Below, piece after piece: positions 19,154 through 26,687 of a stretch of 64,000 nt of DNA; position 1 is the stretch's first letter, and each line of letters opens with the position of its first letter. The notes below the pieces were generated by a model that was not told the origin of the DNA, made no database searches, and saw nothing but the letters and a program-made list of their open reading frames with translations. A program made the position numbers and the translations under genes. This DNA is from Pelomonas sp. Root1237 (GTDB taxonomy: Bacteria; Pseudomonadota; Gammaproteobacteria; Burkholderiales; Burkholderiaceae_C), in assembly GCF_001425055.1 (NCBI RefSeq), contig NZ_LMDK01000004.1, forward strand, positions 1,573 to 65,572, read 5' to 3'.

Positions 19154-20340
19154 TGACCGCGAGAGCACGCCCCTGGAACTGGCTTCGCGCCGACTGGCCG
19201 GACTTCGTTTACGACAATGCGGTCGTCAGCGCCGACCTGGCCCAGGCCTACCGTTTGCATGGCGTCATGGAAGGCAAGGCTGCAGCCATCGGCTTCACCG
19301 GTACCAGCGACGTCGCGCTCGACTCGATGGCCGACGAGGTGCTGACCACGGCGGCCATTGAAGGGGAGCGGCTGTCTCTGGACGCCGTCAGGTCGTCGGT
19401 CATGCGCCGCATGGGCTTGAAGGCGCCGGGGCCCATCGACCGTGCCGTGGACGGCCTGGTCGCCGTCGTTCACGACGCGACCACCGCATCCGGCACGCCG
19501 CTCGATGAAGACCGGCTCTGCCGGTGGCAATCGGCGCTGTTCCCGGGCGGCACTTCAGGTGTTCAACGCATCGCCGTGGGCCGCTATCGGGATCACGAAG
19601 ACCCGATGCAGATCATCAGCGGCCTGCCCGGCCGCGAGGTCGTCCACTACGAGGCGCCGCCATCGGCCGATGTGCCGCGGCACATGACGCGCTTCATCAA
19701 CTGGTTCAACGACACCGCGCCCGGCGGCGCTTCCTCGGCGGCACGCCTGGACGGCCTTGCGCGTGCCGCTATCGCCCACCTTTGGTTTGAAAGCATCCAC
19801 CCGTTCGAGGACGGCAACGGCCGCATCGGCCGCGCCCTCGTCGACATGGCCGTGGCCCAGCACCTCAGCACGCCGGTCAGGCTGTTCAGCCTGTCGCGGC
19901 AACTGCTGGAGCGCCGCTCCGATTACTACGACCAACTGAATCTCTGCCAGCGTGGCGGCATGGACGTGACGAGCTGGGTCCAATGGTTCGCGCAGCAGTG
20001 TGCTGCCGCCTACTCGGCGGCCAGCGCCACGATGGACGCCGCCCTCGTGAAGCGCCGGTTTGCGGAGCACCACGGCATCGCCGGGCTGCCTGAACGCCAG
20101 CGCAAGGTGCTGCAGTGGCTGCTCGACGACGGTGACGGCGGTTTCGTGGGCGGGCTCAACGCCGAGAAGTACATGAAGATGACCGGTGCATCCAAGGCGA
20201 CGGCGACACGGGATCTGGCGGAGATGGTCAAGCGCGGGCAACTGTGGACCACGGGCGCTGGCAAGGCCTTGCGGTATCACGTTAACGTGCCGGGCTGGAC
20301 GCACGGTGGCGCGATCGGTGAGAGTTTGGGCACGCGGTAG
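19153..20340 (+). CDS. Fic-domain AMPylase with N-terminal inhibitory motif and C-terminal winged helix
   Basis: 395 residues. The N-terminal domain (WNWLRADWPDFVYDN) matches DUF4172. TAAIEG near residue 70 is the (S/T)xxxE(G/N) inhibitory motif of class II Fic proteins. The catalytic motif IHPFEDGNGRIGR is complete, so AMP transfer to a protein hydroxyl is expected when inhibition is released. The C-terminal region (RQRKVLQWLL through the SKATATRDLAEMVKRGQL helix) is a winged HTH that could bind its own promoter. I use the ATG at 19153; a TTG nine bases earlier is possible. There is no visible ribosome site, suggesting weak or leaderless translation. Confidence 0.88.
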   Translation: MTARARPWNWLRADWPDFVYDNAVVSADLAQAYRLHGVMEGKAAAIGFTGTSDVALDSMADEVLTTAAIEGERLSLDAVRSSVMRRMGLKAPGPIDRAVDGLVAVVHDATTASGTPLDEDRLCRWQSALFPGGTSGVQRIAVGRYRDHEDPMQIISGLPGREVVHYEAPPSADVPRHMTRFINWFNDTAPGGASSAARLDGLARAAIAHLWFESIHPFEDGNGRIGRALVDMAVAQHLSTPVRLFSLSRQLLERRSDYYDQLNLCQRGGMDVTSWVQWFAQQCAAAYSAASATMDAALVKRRFAEHHGIAGLPERQRKVLQWLLDDGDGGFVGGLNAEKYMKMTGASKATATRDLAEMVKRGQLWTTGAGKALRYHVNVPGWTHGGAIGESLGTR

Positions 20341-20351
20341 TGGGGGAGCTC

Positions 20352-20398
20352 CGGCACCTCGTGCCGCGCCGGCAGGTGAGCATGAGGTCGCACCTCAT
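20352..20398. terminator. Convergent hairpins between fic and the HEPN-like gene
   Basis: Two small perfect stems lie in the 70-base convergent gap: CGGCAC-CTC-GTGCCG (20352-20366) and ATGAGGT-CGC-ACCTCAT (20382-20398). Neither has a good T-run, so intrinsic termination is only possible, not shown. Confidence 0.4.
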
Positions 20399-20410
20399 TG
20401 GCAGGCGCAA

Positions 20411-21103
20411 TTAACTGCCTGGCTTCCTGCTTCTTTGCAGAGCAACACCAGTGAGCTGCGATACATCGAATGGCGCCGATTCCATCGCGCCAAGACACTC
20501 CAAGATAATTCGCGCGCAGTCTCTTTTTACGCGCACAAAGATCTGCTGGAGATCTTCATAGCCGATGTGCAACCTTTGTTCGCTCGGAAAGAGGTCTTGC
20601 GTGACAGTCAGCTTTCCGAAATCGTCAGCGTGCAGAAACGCCTTCTTGTGAAGAATCGCGTTGCGCAAGATTCGAAGATCGCCCATCACGTCTGACTGAA
20701 CCATATTCAGCTTTACCTGCATCGAATCCGCTAGTCGCTGGCGTATCTCCAGCTCCCAATATGCATAGATGAAGATGACTATGGAGCGCGCGTGTTGTTG
20801 CTCGTTTGAGCCACCAGGAGCGTTCGCCGCCATGTAGTCATTAGCTCTCGTGATGCGGTCCAAGATTACGTCGGGTTGCGAGGGGTCTTCGTACGAAGTC
20901 CAAACGACAACCTTTTGGGCAGCTTCGTTAAAACCAGTCTTCGTCGGCCGAAGGATGCGGTGAACCTGACGCTCAACCTTTGTGTGGTGACCTGCGTAGC
21001 CAGCGAGAGCATCCATGTACGCGCCGCATTGCGCGTTGACGAAATCAATGAACTCCTGGGCAATAGCCGCCGCCTCTTCATTTGGCTGAATCGCTTTGGT
21101 CAC
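20411..21103 (-). CDS. HEPN-like protein of unknown function
   Basis: 230 residues, not assigned to a named family with certainty. LRILRNAILHKKAFLH contains RN-x3-H, the R-x4-6-H motif of HEPN ribonuclease/helper proteins, following a helical region (YWELEIRQRLADS), which is a HEPN-like arrangement. Base composition is visibly less GC-rich than its neighbours and codons are less biased, suggesting acquisition. It starts at a GTG 8 bases after the agaR stop on the same strand (ribosome site TTAGGA), so it would be cotranscribed with agaR although its role looks unrelated to sugars. Alternative: an uncharacterised conserved protein. Confidence 0.5.
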   Translation of the reverse strand: MTKAIQPNEEAAAIAQEFIDFVNAQCGAYMDALAGYAGHHTKVERQVHRILRPTKTGFNEAAQKVVVWTSYEDPSQPDVILDRITRANDYMAANAPGGSNEQQHARSIVIFIYAYWELEIRQRLADSMQVKLNMVQSDVMGDLRILRNAILHKKAFLHADDFGKLTVTQDLFPSEQRLHIGYEDLQQIFVRVKRDCARIILECLGAMESAPFDVSQLTGVALQRSRKPGS

Positions 21104-21111
21104 ACGCAGTC

Positions 21112-21918
21112 CTAAGCCAACACCACCTCAATCCCCCGCCCCCTCAACTGATCCACGATCGCCTGATCCGCCCCGGTGTCCGTGATCAGCATGTCCAGCT
21201 GTTCCACCGGGGCGATGACCGACAGGTTGCGCTTCATCAGCTTGGACGCGTCCGCCACGGCCACGACCTGGCGGCTGATCTTCATCATCTGGGCGTTCAA
21301 CTGCGCTTCCAACAGATGGGGCGTCATCAGGCCGATGTCGGGGTCGAGGCTGTCGACGCCGAGGAAGAGGCGGTCGGCATACAGGCCCTGCAACGCGGCC
21401 ACGGCCTGGGGGCCGGACAGCGAGAAGGAGTTGGGCCGCAACTGGCCGCCCGGCATGATGAGGTTGACGTGCGGCACCGTGGCCAGCAGCGCCGCGATGT
21501 TCAGCGCGTTGGTGATGACGTTCAGCGACGTCAGTCGCAGACCGCGAATCTGCTTGGCAATCTCTTCGGTCGTGGAGCCCGAGTCGAGCAGGATGGTTTC
21601 GCCGTCGCGGATCATCTTGGCCGCCTCGGTGGCGATGCGCACCTTCTGCTCGTGGCGCAGCTTCTGCTTCACGCCGATGGGCACTTCCTCGGTGTCGCGT
21701 TGGGCCAGTGCACCGCCGTGGGTGCGCAGCACAGCGCCGGTGGAGGCCAGCGAGTTCAGGTCGCTGCGGATGGTGACGACGGAGGTGCCGAAGCGCTCGG
21801 CCAGTTCGTCCACCGTGACGCGGCCCTGCGTCTGCACCAACTCGCGGATCAGCCGGCGCCGCTCGTCGATGAGCAGCGGGCTTTCGGTTTTCGCGGGCAG
21901 TGAGAGGGAGGCTGGCAT
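21112..21918 (-). CDS. agaR: DeoR-family regulator of galactosamine use (AgaR)
   Basis: 268 residues. RRLIRELVQTQGRVTVDELA and TSVVTIRSDLNSLASTGAVL form the DeoR N-terminal winged HTH; the C-terminal sensor contains DGETILLDSGSTTEEIAKQI, the phosphosugar pocket of the family. It closes the agaP/Z/S/K operon, 44 bases after agaK, and probably responds to a sugar phosphate and binds the CGAAA-rich repeats at 26358-26547. AgaR is assigned from context; a GlcNAc- or galactitol-type DeoR regulator is the alternative. Confidence 0.8.
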   Translation of the reverse strand: MPASLSLPAKTESPLLIDERRRLIRELVQTQGRVTVDELAERFGTSVVTIRSDLNSLASTGAVLRTHGGALAQRDTEEVPIGVKQKLRHEQKVRIATEAAKMIRDGETILLDSGSTTEEIAKQIRGLRLTSLNVITNALNIAALLATVPHVNLIMPGGQLRPNSFSLSGPQAVAALQGLYADRLFLGVDSLDPDIGLMTPHLLEAQLNAQMMKISRQVVAVADASKLMKRNLSVIAPVEQLDMLITDTGADQAIVDQLRGRGIEVVLA

Positions 21919-21962
21919 GCAGGGCTGAAGGGCGGGGCCGACTTTCGAATGATATCGACGGC

Positions 21963-22919
21963 TTAAGCGTCCAACCGCGCCAGCGCTTCGGCCGACAACG
22001 GCCGCCCGGCCAGGCGCGCTGCGTACAGCGCCGCGCCCAGTTCAGGTCCAAAGCGCGGTGTCTTCAGCACCGACCCCGGCAGGCGCCGCGCCAGCGCCGC
22101 CTGCAGCGGCCCCAGCACTAGCTCCCCGGCCGCAAACACGCCGCCGGAATAGGACACGGGCACGGCCTGGATGCCACAGACCCCGGCAATGCCGAGGTTG
22201 CGCGCCACGCCGGCGGCGAGGGCCGCCAGTTCGTCGCCGGCGCGCACCAGCAACTGGCGGGCCTGCACGTCGCCCGCGTTGGCGGCGGCCGTGGCCAGGC
22301 GGGCGACCTGGGCCAGCTCGCTGCGCGCGGCGCTGCCGTTGATCTCGCCGCAGAGGTCGAGGTCATGCTTGAGCTCAAAGTGCTCGCGCACCAGGCCGAG
22401 CAGCGGGCCGGGCTCGGCGCGGCAGTCGGCCATGCGCGAAAACAGGGCCAGGGTCTCGCGCGCCAGCCAGTGGGCCGAGCCTTCGTCGCCAAAGACTTCG
22501 CCCCAGCCGCCGCAGCGCGCGCCGCGGCCCATCCATTCGCCATAGGCGATGGAGCCGGTGCCGGCAACGAGGCTGATGCCGTCGGCGCCGGCCAGCGACC
22601 CGGCCCAGCTGCAGATCATGTCGTTGCCGACGCGGCTGTGTGGCACCACGCCGGTGAGCAGTGCGTCGAAGGTGCCGAGCAGCTCACTGTCCTCGCCATG
22701 CGCGGGCAGGCCGGCGAAGGTGTAGCTGACGTCGCTGGCCGCCACGCCGGCCTGGCGCAGCGCGGCCTGCACGCCGTCGCACAGCAGCGCGCGCAGTGCG
22801 TCGAAGCCGATCTCGATGTAGTAGCTCGTCGTCGACTCGTGGCGCGCGAGCAGGCGGCCGATCTCGTCCACGAGGACGAAGGCGGTCTTCGTGCCGCCAC
22901 CGTCGATGCCGAGGAACAT
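21963..22919 (-). CDS. agaK: BadF-type (N-acetyl)galactosamine kinase (AgaK)
   Basis: 318 residues of the BadF/BadG N-acetylhexosamine kinase family: MFLGIDGGGTKTAFVLVDE (phosphate 1 loop), GISLVAGTGSIAYGE and the FGDEGSAHWL segment. It would phosphorylate GalNAc or GalN at C6 with ATP in the cytoplasm. I start at 22919, where TAAGGA sits 8 bases upstream; an ATG nine bases earlier abuts that site. It lies between agaS and agaR. Substrate inferred from agaS/agaZ. Confidence 0.78.
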   Translation of the reverse strand: MFLGIDGGGTKTAFVLVDEIGRLLARHESTTSYYIEIGFDALRALLCDGVQAALRQAGVAASDVSYTFAGLPAHGEDSELLGTFDALLTGVVPHSRVGNDMICSWAGSLAGADGISLVAGTGSIAYGEWMGRGARCGGWGEVFGDEGSAHWLARETLALFSRMADCRAEPGPLLGLVREHFELKHDLDLCGEINGSAARSELAQVARLATAAANAGDVQARQLLVRAGDELAALAAGVARNLGIAGVCGIQAVPVSYSGGVFAAGELVLGPLQAALARRLPGSVLKTPRFGPELGAALYAARLAGRPLSAEALARLDA

Positions 22920-22933
22920 GGAAGTCATCCTTA

Positions 22934-24103
22934 CTACTGCTGTGTCACGGGATGGATGGTGACACCGCTGACGACGCGGGTCACGGTGCCCGAGGCGCTG
23001 GGGTTGTCGGGCGTGATGCCGAGCTGCAGCGAGGCGAGCAGGGCCAGGCATTGCGCGAACACCAGTGCCACGGGTGCCAGCGCCAGGTCGGGGGCGGACG
23101 CAGGCAGGGCGAGGTGGACGTCGTCGGCATGCGTAGTTTCGGCACCGTTCAGCGCAGACGTACGCAGGGCCAGCACGCGAGCCGGGCCCTGCTGGCGCAG
23201 CTCGCGCAGCAGGTCGAGGTCGTACTGGCGCGTGTAGGGGTCGTTGGACAGGATGATGACGACCAGCGTCTTGTCGTTGAGGATGGTCTTGGGCCCGTGG
23301 CGAAAGCCCAGTGTCGAGTCAGCCATGGCGACGAGCTTGCCGTCGGTCAGCTCCAGCATCTTCAGCGCGGCCTCGCGGGCCAGGCCCAGCAGCGTGTTGC
23401 TGCCGAGGAAGACGATGCGCTCGAAGGACTGTTCGGCCAGTGCATAGAGGCGGTCGATCTCGCCCTCGGCCAAGGTCTGCGCGGCGCGGGCCAGGTCGGC
23501 CACCGGTGCGAGCGGCAAGTCGAAAGCCCAGGCCGCGGCCAACAGCATGCCGCTGAAGCTGGACGTCATCGCAAAGGCGCGGTCGTTGGTCTCGTCGGGC
23601 AGCAGCAGCACTCGCGCATGGGACTGGCCAGCCATGCGTTGGTTCAGCGTGCCGTCCGCCGCGCAGGTGATGACGAGGTGGTGGCAGGTCTTGATGAAGC
23701 GGTCGGCCAGCTCCACGGCGGCCAGGCTTTCGGGGCTGTTGCCGGAGCGGGCGAAGGACACCAGCAGCGTCGGCACCTCGGGCTGCAGGCATTGTTCGGG
23801 GCTGGAGACGATGTCGGTCGTTGCCACGGCTTCGACGCGGATGCCGGGGCGCTGGCCGAGGTGACGCAACAGGGCGGGCGCGATGCATTGGCCGATGAAG
23901 GACGAGCTGCCGGCGCCGGTCAGCACGATGCGCAGCTGGGGCAGGGCGAGCAGGGGCGCCAGGAAGGCGTCGAGGGCGGGGCGCTCGGCTTGCAGTTGGG
24001 CGTAAACGGTCTGCCAGACGGCGGGCTGATGAGCGATCTCACGGGCCGTGTGCGTGGCGCCGCGGTGGTCGAGGTCGGTGGGGTCGAGGTGAAGCAATGT
24101 CAT
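22934..24103 (-). CDS. agaS: AgaS-type galactosamine-6-phosphate deaminase/isomerase (SIS protein)
   Basis: 389 residues with two SIS domains. RIVLTGAGSSSFIGQ and LVSFARSGNSPESLAAVE bind the phosphosugar in the first; IVFLGSNTLLGLAREAALKM and DSTLGFRHGPKTIL mark the second. This length and order match AgaS, which converts galactosamine-6-phosphate to tagatose-6-phosphate plus ammonia. It lies 14 bases before agaK and 4 bases after agaZ in the operon. A GlmS-like SIS protein for glucosamine-6-phosphate is the main alternative. Confidence 0.82.
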   Translation of the reverse strand: MTLLHLDPTDLDHRGATHTAREIAHQPAVWQTVYAQLQAERPALDAFLAPLLALPQLRIVLTGAGSSSFIGQCIAPALLRHLGQRPGIRVEAVATTDIVSSPEQCLQPEVPTLLVSFARSGNSPESLAAVELADRFIKTCHHLVITCAADGTLNQRMAGQSHARVLLLPDETNDRAFAMTSSFSGMLLAAAWAFDLPLAPVADLARAAQTLAEGEIDRLYALAEQSFERIVFLGSNTLLGLAREAALKMLELTDGKLVAMADSTLGFRHGPKTILNDKTLVVIILSNDPYTRQYDLDLLRELRQQGPARVLALRTSALNGAETTHADDVHLALPASAPDLALAPVALVFAQCLALLASLQLGITPDNPSASGTVTRVVSGVTIHPVTQQ

Positions 24104-24107
24104 GGGA

Positions 24108-25391
24108 TCAGGCGGCGCAGGCGTGCAGATAGGGGCGCAGGGCTTGGACAGTGCCGTCGCGCAGCAGGGAATCGGTGCCGGTGGTGATGCGGCCGTCGCG
24201 CACCGCCTCGTACTGGCGCGGCAGGTACTGGCTCAGCAGCGTCAGCGGCGGCGGCGCGGCGTCCAGGCGGGCCAGCATGGTCCGGCAGGCCTCGCGCACG
24301 GCGGGGTGGGCCCAGTAGTAGCGGATGCGGTCGCTTAAGGAATATGCCAGGTCGACATTCAGCCGCGTCGGGTCTTGGTAGTAACCGCGCCAATGCTCGG
24401 GCTCGGCGCGCATGACGCCCAGCACGGTGTCGACCAGGCCTTCGCCCTTGCCGACCCATTCGCGCTCGACCGCGGCCAGCGCCCACAGCGTCTCGCGCAG
24501 CGCGAAGGTCACGCCGGGGCCGACCTTCAGGATGGCGAAGTGGTCGCGGGCCAGTTGGGCCAGGTGCTCGGGGGTCTGGTAGTCGGTCGAATGGGCTTCG
24601 AAAACCATGCCGGGCTGGCTTTCGATGAAGGCGCTCAAGGACCGCGCTTTCTCGGGCCGGTAGTCGATGACCTTGTGGTGGTCGAACTCCACGCCGGGCT
24701 GCACGACCATGGCGACGACACGCTCCCAGGCCAGGTCCAGCCCCGCGCGGGCGAAGGCGTCGCGGTGCAGTTCCAGCGTGGAGGCGGCGGCCTCGGGCGA
24801 CGTCACCGCCAGCTCGCCCAGGTCTTCATGCGCGCCGCCGGGCACGGGCACTTCGGTGCCGATGACGTACACCGGCGGGTCGCCACGGTCGGGCGCGTCG
24901 CGCCACGCCTGCTCGGCTGCGCGGCACAGGCGCACGGCACGGGCGGCGATCTCGGGTTCGGGCAGCGGCACCGGGTCGCCGGCGCAGGACATCGAGCAAT
25001 CCAGGTGAATCTTGCGAAAGCCCGCACTCACATATTGCGCCACCATGATCTCGGCCTTGGCCATCGCCACTTCGGCGGGCAGCTTGCGCCAGGCGTTGGG
25101 ACCGAGGTGGTCGCCGCCGAGCAGCAACAGCTCGGGCGCTAGGCCTTCGGCTTCGGCCAGGCCCTGCACATAGCGGCGGAAGTCCAGCGGCGTCATGCCG
25201 GTGTAGCCGCCGTCCTGGTTGACCTGGTTGGACGTCGCCTCGATGAGGGCAGGCCGGCCGTGCGCAGCACATTCGCGCAGCGTGGCGGCGATGACGACGG
25301 GGTGCGCGGAACAGACCGAGGGAATGCCAATGGCGACATCACCGTTGGCTGCCTGCTTGTGGCGGCGCACGAGGTCGAGCATGAGCTTCAT
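24108..25391 (-). CDS. agaZ: Tagatose-bisphosphate aldolase accessory-type protein (AgaZ/GatZ/KbaZ family)
   Basis: 427 residues from an ATG overlapping the permease stop (ATGA); an in-frame extension further upstream would run into the permease gene. GIPSVCSAHPVVIAATL, LLLGGDHLGPNAW and HLDCSMSCAGDP are characteristic of the GatZ/KbaZ/AgaZ barrel. The family is described as the non-catalytic subunit of class II tagatose-1,6-bisphosphate aldolase; no catalytic AgaY/GatY partner is seen here, so it may act with one encoded elsewhere or have another tagatose-phosphate role. Confidence 0.85.
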   Translation of the reverse strand: MKLMLDLVRRHKQAANGDVAIGIPSVCSAHPVVIAATLRECAAHGRPALIEATSNQVNQDGGYTGMTPLDFRRYVQGLAEAEGLAPELLLLGGDHLGPNAWRKLPAEVAMAKAEIMVAQYVSAGFRKIHLDCSMSCAGDPVPLPEPEIAARAVRLCRAAEQAWRDAPDRGDPPVYVIGTEVPVPGGAHEDLGELAVTSPEAAASTLELHRDAFARAGLDLAWERVVAMVVQPGVEFDHHKVIDYRPEKARSLSAFIESQPGMVFEAHSTDYQTPEHLAQLARDHFAILKVGPGVTFALRETLWALAAVEREWVGKGEGLVDTVLGVMRAEPEHWRGYYQDPTRLNVDLAYSLSDRIRYYWAHPAVREACRTMLARLDAAPPPLTLLSQYLPRQYEAVRDGRITTGTDSLLRDGTVQALRPYLHACAA

Positions 25392-26302
25392 GCGGCGTCT
25401 CCTTGAACGGGTTGGGAAGAGGAAGAAGAGGAGGGCGTTTCGGGTTGCAGCGCCAGCAGCAGCGCAGCCAGCAGGGCCAGGGCGACGCCGGCGAGCTTGC
25501 TGCCGCTCGGCGCGGCCCCGCTGAGGGCCATGGACAGCACCGCCGTCAGCAACGGTGCGCCGGCATTGACCATGGGCGACACGACCATGGCCTTGCCGTA
25601 GCGGAAGGCGTAGACCAGGGCCAGCGCGCCGATGGCGTTCAGCACCTGGATGACGGCGGCAAGGCCCGGGCCCTGCCAGCCCCAGCTGATGGGCTGGGAG
25701 AAGTCGGTCATCCACAGCGACACCGGCACGCAGGCCAGGGCGCCGACGGCCATGTAGAAGAAGATGCTTTCGGCGCTGGTGCCGGCGTTGGCCAGCTTGA
25801 TGAAGTAGGCCTGCAGGCCCCAGGCGACGAGCACGGCCAGGGCCAAAACAAACCACAGGCCCATCGGCTGACCCGTCTGGCCAAGTTGCAGGTCGAACAA
25901 AGGCAGGGAGCACAGCGCCAGCACGATGCCGGCCACGCCCAGCTTGCCGGTGCGCTCGCCCAGCAGGCCGAAGGACAGCGCGATGGTGATCGCCGGCGAC
26001 AGCGACACGATCGGGAAGATCAGATAGGCCGGGCCCGACTGCACCGCGCGGAACAGCAGCATCTGGCCACCGGCACCCAGCAGCCCGACGGCCAGGCCGA
26101 GCACGACGGAACGGCGGTCACGGTCGATGCGCCAGCCGGTGCGGGCCAGCACGATGACCGCCGGCGGGATCATGGTCAGTGCCCACACGGCATAGATCAA
26201 GGTGTCCGGAAAACCATGCTCGGCCGGCAGGCCGGTGAAGGCGCCCCAGACGCCCCAGAGCAGGGTCGAGATCAGTGCGTACGTGAGCCAGTTGCTCTGC
26301 AT
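25388..26302 (-). CDS. Inner-membrane sugar permease (DMT/GRP-like)
   Basis: 304 residues with about ten hydrophobic segments, starting WLTYALISTLLWGVWGAFTG and including AVQSGPAYLIFPIVSLSPAI. The tandem five-helix layout fits the drug/metabolite superfamily, including glucose/ribose-porter-like sugar uptake proteins. First gene of the aga operon, so a (N-acetyl)galactosamine or disaccharide importer is likely; exact substrate unproven. I choose 26302 because longer reading adds charged, non-membrane sequence; the ribosome site is weak. Confidence 0.75.
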   Translation of the reverse strand: MQSNWLTYALISTLLWGVWGAFTGLPAEHGFPDTLIYAVWALTMIPPAVIVLARTGWRIDRDRRSVVLGLAVGLLGAGGQMLLFRAVQSGPAYLIFPIVSLSPAITIALSFGLLGERTGKLGVAGIVLALCSLPLFDLQLGQTGQPMGLWFVLALAVLVAWGLQAYFIKLANAGTSAESIFFYMAVGALACVPVSLWMTDFSQPISWGWQGPGLAAVIQVLNAIGALALVYAFRYGKAMVVSPMVNAGAPLLTAVLSMALSGAAPSGSKLAGVALALLAALLLALQPETPSSSSSSQPVQGDAA

Positions 26303-26357
26303 CGGAAGTCTTTCGTGGATCTGGGAGTGCCGTTTGGAACTTTCGAGTGAAAGCATA

Positions 26358-26547
26358 AACGAACGAAAACGAAAACACAACGACGAAAACGCCTTCGTAT
26401 GCCGAATTCCGGAGGCGAGGGGCAAATCCCTATATAGCTCGCGCCGCTCCCTCTATGTCAGCGAGGTGGAAGCCTTTCGTGGCATGATTCATCGAAAGCA
26501 TTCGGCATCGGTGAAAACTCTATACGAAATCAAACGAAAGAATTCGT
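26358..26547. promoter_or_regulatory. CGAAA-rich AgaR-type boxes in the divergent aga promoter
   Basis: The 385-base gap between the permease and TonB-receptor genes is the lowest-GC stretch nearby and carries CGAAA/TTTCG words in three clusters: 26358-26391 (AACGAACGAAAACG repeated), a palindrome CTTTCG...CGAAAG at 26474-26498, and ACGAAATCAAACGAAAG at 26524-26540. On the other strand the first reads TTTTCGTTTTCGTTCG, close to the repeated TTTCNTTT pattern of DeoR/AgaR sites. A TATATAG near 26431 could be a -10 element. Likely AgaR control of both divergent operons. Confidence 0.6.
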
Positions 26548-26687
26548 AGACTTGCGTCAAGCCGGTTCGAGGGGCATCCAAGGAGCCGGCACACCGCACC
26601 GGGGGAGAGCTGCCCCGGCATCCAAAGCAGATGACATCGCGCTGCCCCGACGGCAGCCCCGACACACAAGATCAAAGGAACTGTTCG

